The notes under the pieces: model-generated
The model's database searches: none
What the model was told of the DNA's origin: nothing
Seen by the model: only the letters and a program-made list of their open reading frames with translations
Origin: a virus
IMG/VR virus record: IMGVR_UViG_3300030102_001337
Coordinates: 1 to 22,150 of that record
Reading direction: 5' to 3' (one strand)
Length of the DNA stretch: 22,150 nucleotides
Position numbers and translations under genes: made by a program
Part shown: positions 12,675-19,941 of the stretch, one piece after another
Layout of the letters: every line of letters begins with the position of its first letter
Position numbering within the stretch: position 1 is the stretch's first letter

Positions 12675-13376
12675 ATGAATACCAAAATAATACAAACAAA
12701 AGACTATAATAAATTTAATACGTTTAAAGAAAACAGACCAATAAATTTGAAGCACGTTAAAAATTTAGTTGATTCAATAAAAAAATTTGGTTTACTCGAA
12801 GAAATTACAATAAACGAAAATTATGAAATTATAGACGGACAACACAGATTTTTAGCTTTAAAAGAATTGTTTTTACCAATAGAAGCTAAAGTTAAAAAAG
12901 GGTATAATTTAGATTCAGTAATACCTTGTAATTTAACTCGAATTGGTTGGTCTTTAAAAGACTTTTTAAATTATTATGCGAGAATGGGCATTAAAGATTA
13001 TTTATTACTAGAAGACGTGCTTAGTTTAGAAAAAGAATTAAGTATAACTTCAACTATTTACTTATATCATAAAACTGGAAAATGTAGTATTCCAGAATAT
13101 AAAAATGGTAAATATGAAATAGACGTAGCTTACGGAAACTATTTAAGAAATATTTTGACTGAATTAGAGCCTATAATGTTTAAAAATGCCTATCATCAAA
13201 AATTTGCAAGACCACTAACTACTATTATAAAAAATAATAAAAATTTTAATTTAAAAAGATTAAAAAGTCAAGCTAAAAAATATAAAATTAATATTTATAG
13301 CACTCAAATTGATACCTATAAAGGTATTATAGAAATATATAATAAAAACTTAATTAAAGAAAATAGAATTTTTTAA
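12675..13376 (+). CDS. ParB-like domain protein
   Basis: A 233-residue protein. Residues 10-90 fit the ParB/sulfiredoxin-fold N-terminal domain: NKFNTFKENRPINLKHVKNLVDSIKKFGLLEEI, then YEIIDGQHRFLALKEL. The IIDGQHR.lA block (about 52-61) corresponds to the ParB nucleotide-binding GERR/GQHR motif. The remainder is Lys/Asn/Tyr-rich, lower in GC, and unrecognised. Without a ParA partner nearby, plasmid-like partition is unlikely. Phage ParB-like proteins are more often nucleases or regulators. It starts right after a terminator and ends nine bases before the next gene. The domain call is good; the function is open. Confidence 0.72.
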   Translation: MNTKIIQTKDYNKFNTFKENRPINLKHVKNLVDSIKKFGLLEEITINENYEIIDGQHRFLALKELFLPIEAKVKKGYNLDSVIPCNLTRIGWSLKDFLNYYARMGIKDYLLLEDVLSLEKELSITSTIYLYHKTGKCSIPEYKNGKYEIDVAYGNYLRNILTELEPIMFKNAYHQKFARPLTTIIKNNKNFNLKRLKSQAKKYKINIYSTQIDTYKGIIEIYNKNLIKENRIF

Positions 13377-13385
13377 ATAATAGAT

Positions 13386-13631
13386 ATGGCAAACAAGAAA
13401 CAAAGAGTCTTAATAGACGAAATAGAAGAAACTAGTCCAGAGTTTTTAGAGGCTACTAGAATGTTTTTTAGGGGTAAATTGCACGACTTAGAGAAACAAT
13501 TAAAGAAGACTGAAGATAATTTAGTTATTACTCAAGCAGCTGCAAATTATCATAAGAAAAAAAAAGATTACTGGAAAAATAAGTATCACGTTTTAAATAA
13601 CAAACTCAAAGAAAATGGAAAAAACATTTGA
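13386..13631 (+). CDS. Hypothetical coiled-coil protein
   Basis: An 81-residue, Lys/Glu-rich, probably all-helical protein. Residues 20-75 have heptad-like hydrophobic spacing (FFRGKLHDLEKQLKKTEDNL, then NYHKKKKDYWKNKY), suggesting a coiled coil. No catalytic motif, Cys cluster or membrane segment. Its last 17 bases overlap the start of the RecE-like exonuclease gene, so it is translationally coupled to it and may be an accessory factor. No family recognised. Confidence 0.6.
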   Translation: MANKKQRVLIDEIEETSPEFLEATRMFFRGKLHDLEKQLKKTEDNLVITQAAANYHKKKKDYWKNKYHVLNNKLKENGKNI

Positions 13632-14373
13632 TTCTAATAAAGACTACCATTCCAGTAGTAATATTTCAGCCTCTGGATTAAAAACAATTTATAGCCAGTC
13701 GGTCAGTTACTTTTTAAATCAAAAGTATAACGAAACCGAAGCTATGAAATTTGGGACTGCGGTACATACTTTAATTTTAGAGGGACGTAATGAGTTTAAA
13801 AAGAATTATTACTTTATGCCTAAGCTTGATTTAAGAAAAAAAGCTAATAAAGAAATAAGAGACCAGCATTTAAAAATTGCAAAAAACAAAATATTATTAG
13901 ACAGCGAAGTAGGTCGAAACCTTTTTACCATTGTAAAAAACCTAGAGCAAGATAAACTGGCGCTATATTATTGTAATGGTATTGTAGAGCAGTCTCATTA
14001 TGGTACTTTTGAGGGCGTTAAAATAAGAGTGCGCCCAGACTGCCATTCAGATACTTGGATTTCTGACGTTAAAACTTGTAGAGATATAAGTTTAAAATCT
14101 TTTAGAAGTGAAGTTAGAAATCGAAACTATGACTTACAAGCTACTTTTTATTGTGATGCTTTAGGATATGACCCTAGAAAATTTAGGTTTGTAGCTATAA
14201 GAAACCAGTACCCTTTTGACGTTGCTGTTTATTCTTTAAACGATGACCAAATTGAAGCTGGACGTTATAAATATTTACACGCTCTTAGGCTTTGGAAACA
14301 TTACAAAGATACTGGCGTAGCTCTTGGGATTTATAGTGATAATAAAAACGAAGATGGTTCTATAGTATTATGA
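13615..14373 (+). CDS. RecE/RecB-like PD-(D/E)XK exonuclease
   Basis: A 252-residue nuclease expected to degrade one strand of duplex ends and feed the ERF annealing protein. The N-terminal segment SSSNISASGLKTIYSQSVSYF is the usual start of this phage exonuclease family. Active-site motifs in order: FGTAVH (His51), Glu125, RPD (Asp142), DVK (Asp151 and Lys153), and QATFY (Gln175 and Tyr179), which is the QxxxY motif of RecB-like nucleases. All the metal-binding positions are present, so it should be active. It overlaps the coiled-coil gene before it and shares ATGA with the DnaA-domain nuclease gene after it. Confidence 0.85.
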   Translation: MEKTFDSNKDYHSSSNISASGLKTIYSQSVSYFLNQKYNETEAMKFGTAVHTLILEGRNEFKKNYYFMPKLDLRKKANKEIRDQHLKIAKNKILLDSEVGRNLFTIVKNLEQDKLALYYCNGIVEQSHYGTFEGVKIRVRPDCHSDTWISDVKTCRDISLKSFRSEVRNRNYDLQATFYCDALGYDPRKFRFVAIRNQYPFDVAVYSLNDDQIEAGRYKYLHALRLWKHYKDTGVALGIYSDNKNEDGSIVL

Positions 14374-15035
14374 TTAGTATAAGATTAACTCATATAAGAA
14401 GACTTGTAGAAAAAGACCAAGGTTTTAGTATAGCAGTCAAAAGCAGAAAAAGGCACTTAGTAGAAGCTAGATATATATTTTGTTTATTATGTCGTAAACA
14501 TACAGAATATACACTAGACCAAATAGGTATAGAAATTAATAGAGACCATTCAACTATAGTGCATTCTGAAAAGATGGCTAAAGAATTTTTGCAAGTCGAC
14601 CCAGAATTTAAACAAAAATTTAATAATTTAGAAAGAAAATTTAAAAGGTTGTATTCAAATAACTATGAGCGTTTTTTAAGTAAAGAAGATAAGCTTCAAA
14701 ATGCTGTTATGAGTTATATCCAAATGCAGTATCCTAGCGAGTTTGTTATTCACGTTCCTAACGAGGGTAAACGAACTCCATTTGAAAGGTTTAAATTTAA
14801 ATACTTAGGAGGTAAGGCTGGAGTTCCAGACATTCTTTGCTTTGCTACTAGAGGAGGATATTCTGGTCTAGCTATTGAGCTTAAAGTAGGTTACAATAAA
14901 CCAACGGAGAAACAGCTTGAATGCTTAGACAGATTGGAGGCTGGTAATTGGAGCGTCCACTGGTGCAACGATTTCGACAAAGCTAAAGACATTATAGACA
15001 ACTATTTTAAATACCGAATTGATTTAAATGTATAG
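14370..15035 (+). CDS. DnaA-domain-IV-like / VRR-NUC fusion nuclease
   Basis: A 221-residue two-domain protein. Residues 1-75 resemble the DNA-binding C-terminal domain of DnaA: SRKRHLVEARYIFCLL, then YTLDQIGIEINRDHSTIVHSEKMAKEF. The RDHSTIVHS block (58-66) matches the DnaA signature that contacts the DnaA box. Residues 105-212 match the VRR-NUC nuclease fold: LQNAVMSYIQ, HVPNEGKRT (Glu132), GGKAGVPDIL (Asp154), GLAIELK (Glu170 and Lys172), and TEKQLE (Gln182). There is no AAA+ ATPase domain. The fusion suggests a nuclease guided to origin-like or DnaA-box-like DNA, perhaps for replication initiation, host DNA attack or junction processing; that is inference. It is coupled by ATGA to the exonuclease before it and overlaps the next ORF by eight bases. 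Confidence 0.82.
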   Translation: MISIRLTHIRRLVEKDQGFSIAVKSRKRHLVEARYIFCLLCRKHTEYTLDQIGIEINRDHSTIVHSEKMAKEFLQVDPEFKQKFNNLERKFKRLYSNNYERFLSKEDKLQNAVMSYIQMQYPSEFVIHVPNEGKRTPFERFKFKYLGGKAGVPDILCFATRGGYSGLAIELKVGYNKPTEKQLECLDRLEAGNWSVHWCNDFDKAKDIIDNYFKYRIDLNV

Positions 15036-15282
15036 TAATTATAAAAAGGTTTACTACAACGAAGTTAGTCAGAAAGTTTGGCGAACTAATACCACTGCAA
15101 TAGAGCAAAGCGTAAACTATGAATATATAGGAACAATGACTTTAGCAGAATATGACTTACTTATTGAAACTTTATTTGAACTCTATGAGGATAATGAAAT
15201 TTCATTAGAGGCTTTTATAAGAATATTTGGAGACATTAGAACTTTCAGCGACCATATAAAAAAGCTTGTAGACAACGCCTAG
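15028..15282 (+). CDS. Hypothetical small acidic protein
   Basis: An 84-residue acidic protein. The N-terminus is beta-like (YKKVYYNEVSQKVWRT). The rest is helical (MTLAEYDLLIETLFELYEDNEISLEAFIRIFGDI). No recognised family, membrane segment or metal motif. It overlaps the nuclease gene before it by eight bases and ends three bases before the initiator-like gene, so it is co-expressed with the replication genes. A partner or adaptor of one of these is plausible. Confidence 0.6.
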   Translation: MYSNYKKVYYNEVSQKVWRTNTTAIEQSVNYEYIGTMTLAEYDLLIETLFELYEDNEISLEAFIRIFGDIRTFSDHIKKLVDNA

Positions 15283-15285
15283 AAT

Positions 15286-15954
15286 ATGAAGCCAAATTAT
15301 TACGCTATTTTACCAGCTGAGGTAAGATATTCAGAAAACCTATCGCCTAACTCTAAGCTTCTTTATGCAGAAATAAGTGCATTAACAAATAAGAGCGGTA
15401 AATGTTATGCGAAAAATCAATATTTTGCTGAGTTATATAATGTAGAAAAAGAGACTGTAAGTCGATGGATTTCACAATTAGTAAAATTTGGATTTATAAA
15501 AACCAAAGTTATAAGAAATGAAAATAACGAAGTAATAAAGCGCTACATTTCCGTCAATACCTCCCTTATAAAAAATCAATACCCTATTGACAAAAAAGTC
15601 AAAGATAATATATATACTAGTATTAATAATATAAAAAAGAATAGTAACAGCGCTTACAGCGAACAAGTTCTTAAAGCTTTTGAGTATATAGTGCCATTAT
15701 TTCCAGAGAGAAATAGACCTAAAAACGAAAAACAGAAAAACGATTGGTTAGAGGTTATACGTCTTTGTGAAACTCAAGACAAAGTAAATCCAAGACAATT
15801 ATATTATTTAATTGCTAAGGTTAGAAAAGACGAGTTCTGGAATAAAAACTTTTTTTCACTAACAACGCTAAGGCTATCTAAAAACGGAGTTAGAAAATTA
15901 GATAGGTTTTTAAATAATTTCGCAGACGATAATTTTAAAGCTATAACTAAATGA
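15286..15954 (+). CDS. Replication initiator-like HTH protein
   Basis: A 222-residue protein. Residues 1-80 fit the phage replication-protein winged helix: YYAILPAEVRYSENLSPNSK, LLYAEISALTNKSGKCYAKN, then LYNVEKETVSRWISQLVKFGFIKTK. This arrangement is typical of helix-turn-helix proteins at the start of phage replication modules, in which domain one binds the origin and the C-terminus recruits helicase. Residues 100-127 are a low-complexity Asn/Lys/Ser linker whose DNA is rich in dyads. The C-terminal domain (128-222) is helical and basic. It lies 1.1 kb upstream of the primase-helicase, with a four-base overlap to the gene after it. No helicase motif is present in it. Confidence 0.78.
   Translation: MKPNYYAILPAEVRYSENLSPNSKLLYAEISALTNKSGKCYAKNQYFAELYNVEKETVSRWISQLVKFGFIKTKVIRNENNEVIKRYISVNTSLIKNQYPIDKKVKDNIYTSINNIKKNSNSAYSEQVLKAFEYIVPLFPERNRPKNEKQKNDWLEVIRLCETQDKVNPRQLYYLIAKVRKDEFWNKNFFSLTTLRLSKNGVRKLDRFLNNFADDNFKAITK
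15587..15665. other. Candidate replication origin inside initiator gene
   Basis: The linker-coding segment contains TTGAC-A6-GTCAA (15587-15602), the perfect ten-base palindrome ATACTAGTAT (15614-15623) and a GTAA..TTAC dyad around AGCGCT (15646-15659). The intervening DNA is very A/T-rich. Lambda-like phages carry origins within the initiator gene at the same place. The DNA must also encode protein here, so some structure may be incidental. Confidence 0.35.
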
Positions 15955-16391
15955 GTTTTAAATCTACAGCTAAGAGAACTAAAGAAATAGAGTTAAGAGT
16001 TTTAAACGCTTTAAACTGCTATGGTAAATTTTATAAGTCAGAAGAAGAATTTTCTACTTATGATTTATATGGAGAAACTGGAGGCGATAAAACACTAATC
16101 GAAATAAAAGAGCGTAGTCAAATCTATAACTGGTGGAATATAGAAAAAGCTAAAATAACTAGACTCTTAGATTTAAGAGACAAAGCAAAATATAAGATAA
16201 GACTTTACTTGGTTATGGTCGTTAAAGATATGGCTTACTTATATAATATTGACGATGTAAAAAACTATCAAGTAGAAAAAAAAATGATGAATAACTACAC
16301 AAATGAGAGTTTTAAAAATGGAGTTAAGAAATCCATAAAAGTAGTATATTCGTTTCCCTTTACAATCCACAAACTAGAACTAAAAATATGA
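15951..16391 (+). CDS. PD-(D/E)XK-like nuclease or resolvase candidate
   Basis: A 146-residue protein. Residues 10-60 read TKEIELRVLNAL, then YDLYGETGGDKTLIEIKERSQIYNWWNIEKAK. Glu13, Asp38 and Glu51-x-Lys53 follow the order of a PD-(D/E)XK active site, in a strand-turn-strand setting like small phage Holliday-junction resolvases and restriction-type nucleases. The next helices (ITRLLDLRDKAKYKIRLYLVMV) complete such a core. The C-terminal 45 residues are basic. It shares ATGA overlaps with both the initiator-like gene before it and the primase-helicase gene after it. The fold assignment is by motif alone. Confidence 0.55.
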   Translation: MSFKSTAKRTKEIELRVLNALNCYGKFYKSEEEFSTYDLYGETGGDKTLIEIKERSQIYNWWNIEKAKITRLLDLRDKAKYKIRLYLVMVVKDMAYLYNIDDVKNYQVEKKMMNNYTNESFKNGVKKSIKVVYSFPFTIHKLELKI

Positions 16392-18061
16392 TACAAGACT
16401 TTATAGCGTTAGGTATTAAAATAAAATCTAATGCAAACAACCAAAAACTAAGATGCCCAAAATGTTCCGAAACAAGAAAAAATAAACAAGACCGCTGTTT
16501 AAGTATAAACTTAGAACAAGGTTTATATAATTGTCATCACTGCGGCTGGGGTGGGAATGTAAAATTTAAACCAAAAAAAGAATATGTTAAGCCAGTTATA
16601 GTTAAATCTAAATTAGGAGATAGGACAGTAAGCTGGTTTAATAAAAGAGGTATTTCAGAAGCTACTATAGTTAACTGGAAAATAACAGAAAGCCAAGAGT
16701 ATTTTCCTCAGACACAAAAAAACCGCAAAGCTATTAACTTTAATTATTACAGAGACAAGGAACTAATAAACGTAAAGTACAGAGATGCAGAGAAAAATTT
16801 TAAGCTAGTATCTGGAGCTGAATTAATTTTTTACGGACTTGACAATATTAAAGACAGCACTAGAGCTTACATAGTAGAGGGCGAAATGGACGCTTTAAGT
16901 TTATTTGAGGCTGGAGTTTATAACGTTGTATCTGTCCCTAATGGAGCTTCTAAAGGTAACCAGCGCCTAGACTATTTAGATAATTGTTATAGCTACTTTG
17001 AAGATAAAAAAGAAATAGTTTTATGTACTGATAACGATGACGCTGGACTAAACTTAAGAAATGAGTTAGCTAGAAGACTTGGAAAGTACCGCTGTAAGTA
17101 TGTAGAATTTAGCCAATACAAGGACGCTAACGAAGTTTTAATAGAAAAAGGTGCTGAGGTACTAAGGACTATTTTAAAAGGCGCTAAAACGTTTCCTTTA
17201 GACGGAGTCATAAATATTAATGATATTTGGGAAAATGTTTTACTATACAATGAGAGAGGAATTAAAAACTATTCAGTCGGTCTTAGCGACTCTAATAATT
17301 ATTTTAATATTGCTTTTGGCGAGTGGTCTGTTGTTACTGGAATTCCCAATAGTGGCAAGTCTGATGTTTTTGACCAGATTGCTGTCAACTTAGCTCTTAG
17401 TCAAGGTTTTAGAACTGCTTTTTTCGCTCCAGAGTCATTTCCTTACGAGGGTCATATTAAAAGGATTGCTAATAAACTCAATAAAAAAAACTGTCAAAAT
17501 GAAGACCTCAACAATACAAAAAATTTTATTGAAGACCATTTTTATTTTATTAAGATTGACTTAGAAAACTTAACTCTTAAGTCTATACTAGAAAAGTTTA
17601 AAGAGCTTGTATTTCAGAAAGGCGTAAATATTTTAGTAATTGACCCTTGGAATATGTTAGACCATTCAGCTCAAAAAGATTTTAGCTATATAGGCGCTAT
17701 GCTTTCTCAAATAACTCAATTTGTACAGCAAACTAATACCCATTTATTTTTAATAGCACACCCTAGAAAAATGGAAATTAACGGAGATGCTTATAAAGTG
17801 CCAACTCCTTATGATATTTCTGGCTCTAGTGATTTTTTTAATAAAGCTTACAACTGCTTAACAGTATATAGAAAGCTTGGAGAGATTACTAAGTTTGGCA
17901 CTGATGCAGTAGAGGTTCACGTTCAAAAAGTAAAACGTAAAGAGAATGGACAGCAAGGCTCTTTTATGATAGCTCCAGACTTTAAAAATGGTGGCTACTA
18001 TTGTGCTATTGACAAAGAAAAACAAAGACTAACAAGTATTAACGATAAACTACCTTTTTAA
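16388..18061 (+). CDS. Bifunctional primase-helicase (T7 gp4-like)
   Basis: A 557-residue replication protein. It has a zinc-ribbon (Cys23-x2-Cys26 and Cys49-x2-Cys52, in CPKC and CHHC), then a Toprim domain with VEGEMDAL (Glu164) and CTDNDDAG (Asp215, Asp217). A RecA-type hexameric helicase follows, with Walker A GIPNSGKS (318-325), Walker B ILVIDPWN (Asp419) and LIAHPRK (about 455-461). This is the domain order of T7 gp4 and Twinkle, which prime lagging strands and unwind DNA at the fork. All key residues are present, so both activities are expected. It ends with KLPF. The next gene begins on the base after its stop. Confidence 0.93.
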   Translation: MIQDFIALGIKIKSNANNQKLRCPKCSETRKNKQDRCLSINLEQGLYNCHHCGWGGNVKFKPKKEYVKPVIVKSKLGDRTVSWFNKRGISEATIVNWKITESQEYFPQTQKNRKAINFNYYRDKELINVKYRDAEKNFKLVSGAELIFYGLDNIKDSTRAYIVEGEMDALSLFEAGVYNVVSVPNGASKGNQRLDYLDNCYSYFEDKKEIVLCTDNDDAGLNLRNELARRLGKYRCKYVEFSQYKDANEVLIEKGAEVLRTILKGAKTFPLDGVININDIWENVLLYNERGIKNYSVGLSDSNNYFNIAFGEWSVVTGIPNSGKSDVFDQIAVNLALSQGFRTAFFAPESFPYEGHIKRIANKLNKKNCQNEDLNNTKNFIEDHFYFIKIDLENLTLKSILEKFKELVFQKGVNILVIDPWNMLDHSAQKDFSYIGAMLSQITQFVQQTNTHLFLIAHPRKMEINGDAYKVPTPYDISGSSDFFNKAYNCLTVYRKLGEITKFGTDAVEVHVQKVKRKENGQQGSFMIAPDFKNGGYYCAIDKEKQRLTSINDKLPF

Positions 18062-18268
18062 ATGACAGAACAGCATTACCAAGCCTTTAAATGGGCTACT
18101 GACAATAACATAAGAATTTACCCAAAAGTTAGAGGTAAGAAATTTATTTTAATATTAGAAAGAGATGGCAAGACTGAGACCTCTGGAAAGGAATACAACA
18201 AAAAAGACTATCAAGACGTAATCTGGGAATTTTACCTAACTTTGTACAATAAATTTAGGAATGACTGA
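18062..18268 (+). CDS. Hypothetical small basic protein
   Basis: A 68-residue basic protein starting directly after the primase-helicase stop (TAAATG). It reads as a small alpha/beta protein: a helical N-terminus (EQHYQAFKWATDNN), a strand pair (IYPKVRGKKFILILERDGK) and a C-terminal helix (DYQDVIWEFYLTLYNKF). No family recognised. Its stop overlaps the 44-residue ORF that follows, so both are probably translated from the primase-helicase message. Confidence 0.6.
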   Translation: MTEQHYQAFKWATDNNIRIYPKVRGKKFILILERDGKTETSGKEYNKKDYQDVIWEFYLTLYNKFRND

Positions 18269-18395
18269 AATACAAATTTATCCTTTAATGGGCTTTTGTG
18301 TAGGTATAGAATACTTAGACGCTTTTAAGGATGAAACAATGAAATCAATAGACATTTATTTAGGTATTTTTGGCGTTTCTTTTAGATGGAACTAA
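18261..18395 (+). CDS. 44-residue small protein between helicase and terminase
   Basis: A short frame overlapping the preceding stop by eight bases and ending in TAATG, which also provides the start of the terminase small subunit gene. It reads MTEIQIYPLMGFCVGIEYLD and ends IYLGIFGVSFRWN. Its pattern of two hydrophobic strands separated by an acidic helix and its position as an exact link in the overlap chain support a real gene. Small proteins ending in a similar IYLG...F.W segment occur in other flavobacterial phages, from memory. Function unknown. Confidence 0.55.
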   Translation: MTEIQIYPLMGFCVGIEYLDAFKDETMKSIDIYLGIFGVSFRWN

Positions 18396-18751
18396 TGGCA
18401 TACGACCCAAAAGAATTAGAAAAAAAAGCACTTATAGCAATAGAAAAACATAAGTTAATGTTTGTTGAGCATATAGTGGCTTTTTTACCTTGCTCTAAAA
18501 CTACTTTTTACGATTTAAAACTGAACGATTCGAACGCTATAAAAAAAGCAGTTGAAGAAATGCGAGTTTCAAAAAAAACTAAAATGCTTTCTAACTGGAT
18601 AAATTCAGAAACTCCTAGCTTACAGATTGCAGCTATGAAAATGATTAGCGAGGAACACGAAGCTCATAGGCTTAACGGAACAAGACAAGAAATAAAACAC
18701 GAGGGCGGTATTAAGTCAACTCTTATTGAATGGAAGCCAGCCAAAAAGTAG
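18395..18751 (+). CDS. Terminase small subunit-like protein
   Basis: A 118-residue protein from ATG 18395, which shares TAATG with the previous stop; an in-frame ATG nine bases earlier (18386) is an alternative. Residues 5-30 (PKELEKKALIAIEKHKLMFVEHIVAFLPCSKTTFYDL) form a helix-turn-helix region, followed by KAVEEMRVSKKTKMLSNW and SLQIAAMKMISEEHE. This layout matches terminase small subunits of Bacteroidota phages, which bind the packaging site and assemble as a ring. Its position directly upstream of TerL, with a 22-base overlap, supports it. Confidence 0.8.
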   Translation: MAYDPKELEKKALIAIEKHKLMFVEHIVAFLPCSKTTFYDLKLNDSNAIKKAVEEMRVSKKTKMLSNWINSETPSLQIAAMKMISEEHEAHRLNGTRQEIKHEGGIKSTLIEWKPAKK

Positions 18752-19914
18752 AACAGCTTTGCAATAGACAATTTTACGACCTTATTGACTCAGAGGCTAG
18801 ATATTTTGTTAGCCAAGGTGGCACTCGTTCTGGTAAGACCTACGCTATTTGTCAATACTTGATTTATTTGCTTACAGTTAGAGAAGACCCTATAGTTATA
18901 GATGTAATTAGGAAAACGCTGCCAGCTTTAAAAGCTTCTATTATGCGAGACTTTTTCTCTATAGCTGAGTCTACTGGAGTCTATTTTGATGGCGTACATA
19001 ATAAAGCAGAAAATACTTTTCAATATGGAAAGCACTTAGTTAGATTTTTATCAATAGACCAGCCGCAAAAGATAAGAGGGTCTAAAAGAAACATAGCAGT
19101 TCTCAATGAGGGAAACGAGCTAGACAAAGAAGACCTTGTACAAGTAGCTTTTAGATGTAGTGAAAAAATAATAATAGACTTTAATCCGTCAGACCCTATA
19201 CACTGGATTTACGAAGATATAATTCCTAGAGACGATTGCGAGACTATTATAACAACCTATAAGGATAATGAATTTCTAGCTCCAGAGATAGTAAAAGAAA
19301 TTGAAAGGATGCGAGAAAAAGACCCAGACTACTGGCGAGTTTATGGAGAGGGTCAAAGAGCTGTATATTCAGCAAGACAGATATTTAACAACTGGCACTT
19401 TATACCCTATAACGATTTCCCAGAGTTTGACCTAGAGAGTGAAGCGGTTATAGGCTTAGATTTTGGATTTTCATCAGACCCAGCTGCGGCTTGTTTAGTT
19501 TTTAAAAAACAAAATAAACTATATGTTCACGAGATACTATATAAAACTGGTATGACTAACCAAGACTTAGCTACATTCTTTAAAGATAATAACTACGATA
19601 GGACGCTTACTTTCTATGATAGTGCTGAGCCAAAGTCTGGAGAAGAGTTACGCAGAATGGGTATCTTTGCAAAAGCAGCGATAAAAGGTCAAGGGTCTAT
19701 AAACGCTGGTATAAGTTTATTAAAAGAATTTGACGTTTACGTTTCTAAGGAGTCTAAGAATTTCGCTAAAGAATATTCTGGCTACTATTGGGAACAATTA
19801 AAAGACGGAACTATCATAAATAAACCCAAAGACCGCCTTAATCATTTAATGGATAGTTTAAGATATTGCACCTATTCGCAGTATTCTAGGCGCTCTGAAT
19901 TTTTTGTAATATAA
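18730..19914 (+). CDS. terL: Terminase large subunit
   Basis: A 394-residue PBSX-type packaging ATPase and nuclease. Walker A is GGTRSGKT (30-37). The Walker B region is IAVLNEGNEL, with Asn126-Glu127 in place of the usual Asp-Glu. Next comes IIDFNPSDP (148-155), typical of the coupling motif. The nuclease domain follows: GLDFGF (Asp244), FYDSAEP (Asp297) and HLMDSLRY (Asp375), the three metal-binding positions of an RNase H-like fold. It cuts concatemeric DNA and pumps it into the prohead. It overlaps the small subunit gene and precedes the portal gene by 27 bases. Length is slightly short for the family but complete. Confidence 0.95.
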   Translation: MEASQKVEQLCNRQFYDLIDSEARYFVSQGGTRSGKTYAICQYLIYLLTVREDPIVIDVIRKTLPALKASIMRDFFSIAESTGVYFDGVHNKAENTFQYGKHLVRFLSIDQPQKIRGSKRNIAVLNEGNELDKEDLVQVAFRCSEKIIIDFNPSDPIHWIYEDIIPRDDCETIITTYKDNEFLAPEIVKEIERMREKDPDYWRVYGEGQRAVYSARQIFNNWHFIPYNDFPEFDLESEAVIGLDFGFSSDPAAACLVFKKQNKLYVHEILYKTGMTNQDLATFFKDNNYDRTLTFYDSAEPKSGEELRRMGIFAKAAIKGQGSINAGISLLKEFDVYVSKESKNFAKEYSGYYWEQLKDGTIINKPKDRLNHLMDSLRYCTYSQYSRRSEFFVI

Positions 19915-19918
19915 TTAG

Positions 19919-19928
19919 TATTTTTGTA
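19919..19928 (+). promoter_or_regulatory. Bacteroidota-type -7 promoter element before portal
   Basis: TATTTTTGTA matches TAnnTTTG plus pyrimidine-A, 13 bases before the ATG at 19942. It lies within an inverted repeat (TATTTTT then AAAAATA, 19919-19934), which may be a binding site for a regulator. No good -33 box is seen at normal spacing. Confidence 0.45.
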
Positions 19929-19941
19929 AAAATATATTTTA

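Noticed and set aside
18386-18395. ATG 18386 as start of the terminase small subunit
   Set aside because: ATG 18395 forms a tidy TAATG with the upstream stop and gives the N-terminus MAYDPKELEKK, which fits the family better. The earlier ATG remains possible.
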